Program-made: the position numbers and the translations under genes | Part shown: in pieces, positions 58,075 through 64,000 of the stretch | Layout: each line of letters begins with the position of its first letter | Numbering within the stretch: the stretch's first letter is position 1 | Assembly (NCBI RefSeq): GCF_002042885.1 | Contig: NZ_MVFY01000003.1 | Span: 310,001 to 374,000 of the forward strand | Length of the DNA stretch: 64,000 bases | Direction of reading: 5' to 3' | Source: Citrobacter portucalensis | GTDB lineage: Bacteria; Pseudomonadota; Gammaproteobacteria; Enterobacterales; Enterobacteriaceae | The notes under the pieces: generated by a model | What the model was told of the DNA's origin: nothing | Databases searched by the model: none | What the model saw: only the letters and a program-made list of their open reading frames with translations

Positions 58075-58905
58075 TTAAGAAGGGCGCTCTTTACTGTTTT
58101 TCTTTACGTCGATTTGTAATTGCTGAATGCTTTTTTCTGGCAATGGCAGCGCTTCTGGCATCGTGCCCCCCAGATCATGAATAGTCTGACGAACTTTGCG
58201 ACCTACTTCATAATGCGTCTGATTAGCTTGCTGTTTGGTGTTAACAGAGTCTCTGCGCAGTTTGTCTTCCGTTTGCGTTGCCCGAAACAGATTTGCCGCG
58301 AGCTCTGTAGACCCCATGTGATCGAGAATTTTTTGGCTTTTCTTCAACCCTTTACGTTCATGAATCGCTCGCTGATCTAAACCACCATAAAGCCCCTTGT
58401 AACCATGGTTTTGAAAGATAGCAAAATCGAAAGTGGTCTCTACGCCAGCAAGTTGTGCAGTTTCAACAAGATGCTTATTGTGTTCTTTTAGTTCATTGCG
58501 TAAGAACAAACGTTTTTCATCCTCACGCAGAGATTTAAAAGCAGCATCATCGGCCAACTCCTGACGCCGGGTTTGAATAGCAAAGTAGGTTTGCCCTGCC
58601 GCTATAACAGGTTTCGCGGGATCACCATTTTGCACGACCAGATAACAGGCGTAGCGGGAGAGTTTTACGTCTTTTAGTTTCCGACTGGCTCCTGACCCAA
58701 TTCGTACCATTTCGAGGATCTCCTCGAAATGGTCACTCTCTAATTGACCACTGGCTACACATGACTCCACTGCTTTCTTTATGACAGGTAGAAAATGTCG
58801 GTACTCTGAATATTCAAGAGTTTTAGCGAATGCCCGGGCAGACCAATATTCAACCCCGGCATCATCAAACTGTTTCATGGCTTCAAATGGCTGATGTTCA
58901 CTCAT
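58075..58905 (-). CDS. dinD: DinD, SOS-induced RecA-filament inhibitor
   Basis: The 276-residue protein matches DinD: FDDAGVEYWSARAFAKTLEY, RIGSGASRKLKDVKLSRYAC and NHGYKGLYGGLDQRAIHERK. The N-terminal part is a Bro-N/antirepressor-like domain. DinD is known to limit RecA filaments. A LexA box lies 29 bp upstream. GAGGG precedes the ATG. It is inserted between yidE and ibpB relative to E. coli K-12. Confidence 0.9.
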   Translation of the reverse strand: MSEHQPFEAMKQFDDAGVEYWSARAFAKTLEYSEYRHFLPVIKKAVESCVASGQLESDHFEEILEMVRIGSGASRKLKDVKLSRYACYLVVQNGDPAKPVIAAGQTYFAIQTRRQELADDAAFKSLREDEKRLFLRNELKEHNKHLVETAQLAGVETTFDFAIFQNHGYKGLYGGLDQRAIHERKGLKKSQKILDHMGSTELAANLFRATQTEDKLRRDSVNTKQQANQTHYEVGRKVRQTIHDLGGTMPEALPLPEKSIQQLQIDVKKNSKERPS

Positions 58906-58933
58906 AAAAACATTCCCTCGTTAAGAGTATTAA

Positions 58934-58953
58934 TACTGGATGTTTTTACAGTG
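58934..58953 (-). promoter_or_regulatory. LexA box of dinD
   Basis: TACTGGATGTTTTTACAGTG fits CTG-N10-CAG with TA/TG flanks. It is close to the dinD start, as expected for an SOS gene. Confidence 0.85.
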
Positions 58954-59002
58954 AAACATTCGTTACAACAAGTCAGTTTCATGTGTGCTGACGCACAAAA
59001 AA

Positions 59003-59024
59003 GCCCCGTCATTTCTGGCGGGGC
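59003..59024 (-). terminator. ibpAB terminator
   Basis: GCCCCG (59003-59008) pairs with CGGGGC (59019-59024); the minus strand then reads TTTTTTG. It follows ibpB. Confidence 0.85.
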
Positions 59025-59040
59025 AAAGGCATGGAGCTAT

Positions 59041-59469
59041 TTAACTATCTAATGCAGGACGTTCGCTGATGGCGATACGTTGTGGAGCAATGGTTTCAGG
59101 TTCATTCCGGGTCAAATCAATATGCAGCAAGCCGTTAGTGAAGCTTGCGCCGGAGACCTCCATATTTTCAGCCAGCGTAAAGCTCAGGCTGAACGGCTGA
59201 GTGACCAGCCCCTGATGCAACCATTTGGTCTCTTTTTCCGGCTGCTGCGGCGTACCTTTCACGGTCAGGCGCGTGCCTTCCAGTTGAATATCCAGATCTT
59301 CCTGGCGGAAACCGGCTAACGCAAGGGTAATGCGGTAGTGGTTATCATCGCTCTTTTCGATGTTATAAGGCGGGAAGCTCTGGCTTTCACCGGTGTTTTG
59401 CAAGGCATTGGCCAGTTTGTCAAAACCGATCCATTGACGCAGCAGTGGGGATAAATCGTAGTTACGCAT
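59041..59469 (-). CDS. ibpB: IbpB, small heat-shock protein
   Basis: The 142-residue protein has an alpha-crystallin domain (about 35-125: [53 protein letters not shown]) between short disordered ends. It co-assembles with IbpA on aggregating proteins and hands them to DnaK/ClpB. GGAG lies close to the ATG in an RNA-thermometer hairpin. Confidence 0.96.
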   Translation of the reverse strand: MRNYDLSPLLRQWIGFDKLANALQNTGESQSFPPYNIEKSDDNHYRITLALAGFRQEDLDIQLEGTRLTVKGTPQQPEKETKWLHQGLVTQPFSLSFTLAENMEVSGASFTNGLLHIDLTRNEPETIAPQRIAISERPALDS

Positions 59470-59561
59470 AATAATCTCCTTCCAAGAAGCGAGTAGGTAC
59501 CTTTCGGCTCCCTGACGGCAAGCCGATGACTTAGCAAGGCCGCCTGAAGCGGCCTACAGAA
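59470..59561 (-). promoter_or_regulatory. ibpA-ibpB intercistronic RNA thermometer
   Basis: In the mRNA, CTCGCTT pairs with AAGGAG leaving one G bulged, a ROSE-like hairpin that hides the ibpB ribosome site. The same design occurs before ibpA. Confidence 0.65.
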
Positions 59562-59975
59562 TTAGTTGATTTCGATGCGGCGCGGTTTGTTCGCTTCAGG
59601 AATCACGCGCTCAAGATCGATATACAGCAGACCATTTACCAGGTTTGCGCCGCGAACATGAATGTTCTCCGCTAACTGGAACTTGCGTTCAAAGTTGCGC
59701 TCGGCAATACCCTGATACAGGTAAGTACGTTCTTTTTGATCGTCCGCATGGGCGCCTTTTACCACCAGCAGATTGTCCTGGGCAGTAATTTCCAGTTCGC
59801 TTTCAGCAAAACCGGCAACGGCAATTGCAATGCGGTAATGGTTTTCGTCTACCAGCTCCACGTTGTACGGAGGGTAGCCGCCATTGCTCTGGCCCTGATT
59901 GTTTTCCAGCAGGTTAAACAGACGGTCAAAACCAATAGCAGAACGGTACAGCGGGGATAAATCAAAGTTACGCAT
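59562..59975 (-). CDS. ibpA: IbpA, small heat-shock protein
   Basis: The 137-residue protein starts [20 protein letters not shown] and has the alpha-crystallin domain ([20 protein letters not shown] to [15 protein letters not shown]) with the C-terminal I-x-I (RRIEIN). It binds unfolding proteins during heat shock. ATG 59975 is used, as in E. coli. Confidence 0.97.
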   Translation of the reverse strand: MRNFDLSPLYRSAIGFDRLFNLLENNQGQSNGGYPPYNVELVDENHYRIAIAVAGFAESELEITAQDNLLVVKGAHADDQKERTYLYQGIAERNFERKFQLAENIHVRGANLVNGLLYIDLERVIPEANKPRRIEIN

Positions 59976-60074
59976 AATCAATAGCTCCTGAAATCAGCGA
60001 GAATAATTGACCTTCCATCATGGACAGGTCAGGTAGCCAGGACACCCATCAGGCATGCCCTTCATTTGTCTACA
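59976..60074 (-). promoter_or_regulatory. ROSE-type RNA thermometer in the ibpA leader
   Basis: The last hairpin of the about 99-nt leader pairs CTCGCTG with CAGGAG over ATTT, with a bulged G, the core of ROSE thermometers. Heat melts it and exposes the ribosome site. Confidence 0.8.
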
Positions 60075-60080
60075 CTCTAA

Positions 60081-60108
60081 AAATGGGTCTTAATACAAAC
60101 TTTTCAAG
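60081..60108 (-). promoter_or_regulatory. Sigma32 promoter of ibpAB
   Basis: On the minus strand CTTGAAA (60108-60102), 14 bp and CCCATTT (60087-60081) match the heat-shock consensus. Transcription would start near 60074. Confidence 0.88.
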
Positions 60109-60276
60109 CGTATTCATCTGACTTTTTTTGCAGTTTGTTGTCTATTGCATACACTGGGGGGAGCAGTTGTTCTCGTTAAATCGCGATGGCCGCCACAGTG
60201 CGACGAAATGGTGATGTTATTTTCGCAACGGATCGCTTTAACTCACCATGCAAACACGATAAATACAGATGAATAA

Positions 60277-60612
60277 ATGATGATTAAAAAAATGTTGGTA
60301 ACACTGACGATGTGTAGTGGGATGGCGTTTGTAAGCGGTTGTTCCAGCATAATGTCGCATACAGGTGGCAAAGAAGGGACGTATCCTGGCACGCGAGCCA
60401 GTGCCACAATGATTAGCGAAAGTGATACGAACTGGGGAACCAAGTCGCTGGCGATTCTGGATATGCCTTTTACCGCGGTGCTCGATACGGTATTGCTACC
60501 TTGGGATCTCTTTCGCAAAGATAACTCGGTGAGATCCCGCGTAGAAAAGAGCGAGGAGAGAACCCAGGCCACGAACGCCGTTATTCCCCCGGCAGAAATG
60601 TCTGCTCCATAA
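60277..60612 (+). CDS. yidQ: YidQ, DUF1375 lipoprotein
   Basis: The 111-residue lipoprotein has lipobox FVSGC (Cys22) and the YidQ block YPGTRASATMISESDTNWGT, then DMPFTAVLDTVLLPWDLFRK. Function is unknown. It is convergent with yidR, 1 bp apart. Confidence 0.92.
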   Translation: MMIKKMLVTLTMCSGMAFVSGCSSIMSHTGGKEGTYPGTRASATMISESDTNWGTKSLAILDMPFTAVLDTVLLPWDLFRKDNSVRSRVEKSEERTQATNAVIPPAEMSAP

Positions 60613-60613
60613 A

Positions 60614-61840
60614 TTAACGCCCGGTTTCAGTCACCCACAGCTGGCGGAAACCCTCGACGTCTTCCATCCACGCAACCTGTCGACCATCAGGGGAGAAGAC
60701 GATCGCATCGGCCGACGGAGGGTTATCATGACGTTCCGTTAAAAAATCAATCTCGCCCGTTTGAACATCACAACAGGCAATTCTGTTCTCCAGTACAAAT
60801 CCCAGCCATTTCCCCGATGGGTGCCAGTTAAAGGCTGACTGAATATTCGTAGCGCACTGGGTAAGCTGACGCAGCGATCCACCCTGTGGGGAAATCAGCC
60901 ACAGCTGTACAATACCGTTGTCATCACGCATTAAAAACGCAATCTCAGATGCCTTTGGATTACTGCGTACCCAGTGGCGAGGCTGATTCACCAGCCCCGG
61001 GAAGGCGCGCTCATGGGTAAACGTCAGACGGCGTTGGCGAATACCGGATGGTGGCGCAGGCATGGTCATGTCAGTCCCCTCCAGAGGCGCGTCCCCCGGC
61101 TGTTTCCAGCCGCTTTCATCCTGTGGCAAATCAACAATAAACAGCTCCGGTACTTTCTCGCCAGTGGCTGATAGCGTATCACCGATAAACGCCAGCCTGT
61201 TTTCTCCAACCCAGCCCTCTTCATAGGCGCGGTTAATCTCATCGCTACCCGGTTTTGGCGTTGGTGTCGTCTGGCTCACCAGCACGCACCAATGGCTGCC
61301 ACTGTATTCACGCGGATGCTGCGCGGAGACCTTCACCGGACCATACGGTGCAGCCACACCGACGTTGCGTAAATCGAGCGCCGGAGAGCGCTCATGCAGA
61401 ACATGGTCGTTATAGGTGAAACTGACAAACTCACCGTTCGGGCTAAAAACATGCACATGACTCCCGCCGCGCAGCGCACCTGGCGTATAGGGCGCAGTAA
61501 TATCCATTGCATCCAGATTCTCCACCCCAGCCTGCGTAACAATCACCCCACGACGATGATGGAAGTCGTAATGCCATGTTTCATCAGGATTTTCAGGCCC
61601 GTGAATGAATACATATTTTTCCAACTTTGGATGAACGGTCACCACGCCAACGTGCGATCCCTGAGTAGCCCGGTAAATCACCTCCAGCTCGCCAGTATGG
61701 ATATTGACGCGCTCAATTGTTTCACCGGTAAAGGAAGCGCCGGAAGGGCGCACATCAAAGACCAGCCACTGGCTGTCCGATGTCCAGGTGTTGATATTGG
61801 TAAGCTGATGATTACGCGGCGTAAAGGTGATTTGCTTCAT
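60614..61840 (-). CDS. yidR: YidR, TolB-like beta-propeller protein
   Basis: The 408-residue cytoplasmic protein has WD40/TolB-type propeller blades (FNWHPSGKWLGFVL, VFSPDGRQVAWMED) and a family block GPENPDETWHYDFHHRRGVI. ATG 61840 gives the E. coli start MKQITFTPRNHQLT and has AGGG upstream; 36 further codons upstream run over the cbrA control region. Function is unknown. Confidence 0.92.
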   Translation of the reverse strand: MKQITFTPRNHQLTNINTWTSDSQWLVFDVRPSGASFTGETIERVNIHTGELEVIYRATQGSHVGVVTVHPKLEKYVFIHGPENPDETWHYDFHHRRGVIVTQAGVENLDAMDITAPYTPGALRGGSHVHVFSPNGEFVSFTYNDHVLHERSPALDLRNVGVAAPYGPVKVSAQHPREYSGSHWCVLVSQTTPTPKPGSDEINRAYEEGWVGENRLAFIGDTLSATGEKVPELFIVDLPQDESGWKQPGDAPLEGTDMTMPAPPSGIRQRRLTFTHERAFPGLVNQPRHWVRSNPKASEIAFLMRDDNGIVQLWLISPQGGSLRQLTQCATNIQSAFNWHPSGKWLGFVLENRIACCDVQTGEIDFLTERHDNPPSADAIVFSPDGRQVAWMEDVEGFRQLWVTETGR

Positions 61841-61877
61841 GAGATGCCCTGATACAAGACGATTAAAACAATCATAC

Positions 61878-61893
61878 TTCACAAGCACTTCAC
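61878..61893 (+). promoter_or_regulatory. CreB-binding cre tag upstream of cbrA
   Basis: TTCAC-AAGCAC-TTCAC is a perfect cre tag (TTCAC-N6-TTCAC). It lies 46 bp before cbrA, whose E. coli homologue is activated by CreBC. Confidence 0.88.
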
Positions 61894-61939
61894 TTTCAGG
61901 CTTTAGCGTATCGCCATCTTCATTTTTGCGGACAGAAAG

Positions 61940-63085
61940 ATGGAACATTTTGACGTAGCGATTATCGGTTTAGGTCCGGCAGGCGCAGCGCTGGCGCGAC
62001 AGTTGAGCGGAAAAATGCGCGTGATTGCGTTGGATAAAAAACGCCAGTGCGGCAACGAAGGTTTCACTAAACCCTGCGGCGGTCTGCTGGCCCCGGACGC
62101 CCAGCGTTCGTTTATCCGCGACGGGATAACCTTACCCGTTGATGTTATCGCCAACCCGCAGATTTTTAGCGTTAAAACGGTTGATGTTGCCGCTTCTTTG
62201 ACGCGTAACTACCAGCGCAGCTACATTAATATCAACCGCCATGCTTTTGATTTATGGCTTAAATCTCTCATCCCTGATGATGTGCAGGTGTATCACGACA
62301 GCCTGTGTCGGAAAATCTGGCGCGAGGGCGATAAATGGCATGTTATCTTCCGCGCCGACGGTTGGGAGCAGCAGATCACTGCACGTTATCTGGTGGGGGC
62401 AGACGGCGCGAATTCACTGGTGCGCCGTCATCTCTATCCACAGCACCAAATCCGTAAATATGTCGCTATTCAACAATGGTTTGCGGAAAAGCATCCCGTA
62501 CCGTTCTATTCCTGTATTTTTGATAACGATGCAACTGACTGTTATTCCTGGAGTATCAGCAAAGATGGCTATTTTATCTTTGGTGGCGCCTACCCCATGA
62601 AGGACGGACAGGCACGCTTTGACGCGCTGAAAGAGAAGCTGGAAGCGTTCCATTTCCAGTTCGGCAAACCGGTGAAAAGTGAAAAATGTACGGTGCTATT
62701 CCCCTCACGCTGGAAAGACTTCGTCTGCGGCGAGGACAACGCATTTTTGATTGGTGAAGCGGCCGGTTTTATCAGCGCCAGCTCGCTGGAAGGGATTAGC
62801 TATGCGCTGGACAGCGCGGAGATCCTCAAATCGGTACTGCTGCGGGATACGCCAGATATGAATCACGCTTACCGTAAAGCCACCCACAAGTTACGTCTCA
62901 AACTGTATGGCAAAATCCTGAAAAGCCGGACCCTGACGTCGGCATTTTCCCGTAAATGGATTATGCGTAGCGGCGTTGCGCATATTCCCTTGGCAAAATC
63001 TGAAAGTCACCCGCCAGCGAAAGCAAAGCGTGAGAAATCGCGTAGTATGGCTATGACATTATGGCGCGTTTTTTTAAGGGATTAA
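61940..63085 (+). CDS. cbrA: CbrA, CreB-regulated FAD-dependent oxidoreductase
   Basis: The 381-residue flavoprotein has the dinucleotide motif [14 protein letters not shown] at the N-terminus, and geranylgeranyl-reductase-family features ([47 protein letters not shown]). It matches E. coli CbrA, with a longer basic tail. Its reaction is unknown; in E. coli it influences colicin E2 tolerance. The next gene starts 1 bp after its stop. Confidence 0.92.
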   Translation: MEHFDVAIIGLGPAGAALARQLSGKMRVIALDKKRQCGNEGFTKPCGGLLAPDAQRSFIRDGITLPVDVIANPQIFSVKTVDVAASLTRNYQRSYININRHAFDLWLKSLIPDDVQVYHDSLCRKIWREGDKWHVIFRADGWEQQITARYLVGADGANSLVRRHLYPQHQIRKYVAIQQWFAEKHPVPFYSCIFDNDATDCYSWSISKDGYFIFGGAYPMKDGQARFDALKEKLEAFHFQFGKPVKSEKCTVLFPSRWKDFVCGEDNAFLIGEAAGFISASSLEGISYALDSAEILKSVLLRDTPDMNHAYRKATHKLRLKLYGKILKSRTLTSAFSRKWIMRSGVAHIPLAKSESHPPAKAKREKSRSMAMTLWRVFLRD

Positions 63086-63086
63086 G

Positions 63087-63737
63087 TTGAACATAAAATA
63101 TAGCTGGTTGGTAAAATCACTGGTCGTATCATCGCTTAGCGTTATGTTATCAGGGTGCCTGAGCTTTATGTGGCTCAAAGCAGGCGATCCACACACAACA
63201 ATGGAAAAGTGGGAAACAGACACCGTTATTGGCTTATCGTCAGGTAAAGATAATGATGGTAATGAAGGCTATGTCTTTGTCGGTAAAACGTTTGATTATC
63301 TGATAACCAGTGGTGCCGAAAGCGTGGTGAAGTTGCTGCAAGATCCGCAAATCGACCGTCATAATTTACAGGCAGTTGATATCGCCAAATTCATCATCAG
63401 CGACAATAAAAAGGTGTTTAAAGGCGTATTAACGCTTAAATACACAGGGGAAACGCAGGACGTTAAACAAGTGCTTACGGGCTACGGTTTTGACTGCTCA
63501 GCGCAATACTGCACTAAAAATCTATCCAAACTGCAAGGGACAATCCATAAAAAAAGCACCAAACAGGATTACTCGCAGATGCTTACGTTTTATCATCCAT
63601 TTACCGTTGGTTTTTACGAATATAAAACCTCACATATACCCGAATTCGTCACAAACGGACTGCTGCCCATTACTATCACTCTGGATGTCGTAACCTCTCC
63701 ATTACAAATATTATTTTTTAATTATTATCACCAATAA
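63087..63737 (+). CDS. yidX: YidX, outer-envelope lipoprotein
   Basis: The 216-residue lipoprotein has lipobox MLSGC (Cys24) and matches the E. coli YidX pattern: GLSSGKDNDGNEGYVFVGKT, FDYLITSGAE, RHNLQ and GTIHKKSTKQDYSQ, FYHPFTVGFYEY. Function is unknown. The start is TTG 63087 with AAGGG six bases upstream; no ATG exists before the lipobox. It directly follows cbrA, with the dgo genes missing. Confidence 0.85.
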   Translation: MNIKYSWLVKSLVVSSLSVMLSGCLSFMWLKAGDPHTTMEKWETDTVIGLSSGKDNDGNEGYVFVGKTFDYLITSGAESVVKLLQDPQIDRHNLQAVDIAKFIISDNKKVFKGVLTLKYTGETQDVKQVLTGYGFDCSAQYCTKNLSKLQGTIHKKSTKQDYSQMLTFYHPFTVGFYEYKTSHIPEFVTNGLLPITITLDVVTSPLQILFFNYYHQ

Positions 63738-63745
63738 ATATTTAA

Positions 63746-63775
63746 ATGGGCAAATGTAACAAGGCACTTGCCCAT
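63746..63775. terminator. Hairpin between convergent yidX and yidA
   Basis: ATGGGCAA (63746-63753) pairs with TTGCCCAT (63768-63775), with AATTTCTT after it on the plus strand. It is a plausible shared terminator. Confidence 0.5.
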
Positions 63776-63781
63776 AATTTC

Positions 63782-64000
63782 TTAATTCAGCGCAAATTTC
63801 TCAATGGCATACGCGACGCCATCTTCAAGGTTAGATTTCGTCACGAAGTTGGCGATTTCTTTGACTGACGGAATAGCGTTATCCATGGCAACGCCCACCC
63901 CTGCGTATTCAATCATCGCGATGTCGTTTTCCTGATCGCCAATCGCCATCACCTCTTCGGCTTTAATGCCTAACGCATCGGCCAGCGATTTTACGCCCGT
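63782..64000 (-). CDS. yidA: YidA, HAD-superfamily sugar phosphatase, C-terminal part
   Basis: These are the last 72 residues of a Cof-type HAD phosphatase. Motif IV is present in VMAIGDQENDIAMIEYAGVG (metal-binding Asp residues), and the end VAYAIEKFALN matches E. coli YidA, which dephosphorylates sugar phosphates such as erythrose 4-phosphate. The rest lies beyond the right edge. Confidence 0.95.
   Translation of the reverse strand, partial: TGVKSLADALGIKAEEVMAIGDQENDIAMIEYAGVGVAMDNAIPSVKEIANFVTKSNLEDGVAYAIEKFALN

Overview
The window is chromosomal DNA of an enteric bacterium, most likely Citrobacter (C. freundii group). The backbone order (yicJ, selC, yicL, nlpA, yicS, nepI, yicN, uhpTCBA, ilvBN, tisB/istR, emrD, dsdCXA, yidFGH, yidE, ibpAB, yidQ, yidR, cbrA, yidX, yidA) is that of the E. 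coli/Salmonella selC-to-gyrB arc. The deoQKPX deoxyribose genes, the dgaABCDEF/dgaR D-glucosaminate genes and a misL/marT/fidL-like set next to selC are shared with Salmonella. The species call is inference from synteny and protein recognition; no search was run.

Region 1 (1-15.2 kb) is the accessory part. After the yicJ fragment and the selenocysteine tRNA gene comes a mosaic: a DUF6680-type membrane protein; a ribbon-helix-helix protein divergent from a SymE-like toxin; an orphan T6SS Hcp with two small downstream genes (STM2901-like membrane protein and DUF1493); a MisL/ShdA/EhaB-type autotransporter with a LuxR-type regulator; a ToxR-like MarT homologue with FidL; an exported C69 dipeptidase; and two LysR-plus-oxidoreductase modules. 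No integrase, IS element or duplicated selC end was seen.

Region 2 (15.2-35.3 kb) holds yicL, nlpA, the sigma54-controlled dga PTS operon with its LevR-type activator, a GNAT enzyme, yicS, a LacI-controlled beta-glucoside PTS operon with GH1 phospho-beta-glucosidase and a LamB-type porin, nepI, an SRPBCC gene with a striking 15-bp inverted repeat over its start, yicN and a LysR regulator.

Region 3 (35.3-49.9 kb) holds the hexose-phosphate system uhpTCBA, the deoxyribose operon deoKPX with deoQ, acetolactate synthase I (ilvBN) with its ivbL attenuator, the SOS toxin tisB with its antitoxin RNA IstR-1, an EamA transporter and emrD.

Region 4 (49.9-64 kb) holds a secreted GH5-like protein whose tail is read through the emrD terminator, D-serine utilisation (dsdCXA), the yidHGF operon ending in a remnant sulfatase-maturase, yidE, SOS gene dinD, the ibpAB heat-shock operon with sigma32 promoter and RNA thermometers, yidQ, yidR, cbrA behind a perfect CreB tag, yidX and the 3' part of yidA. 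The dgo operon that lies between cbrA and yidX in E. coli K-12 is absent here.
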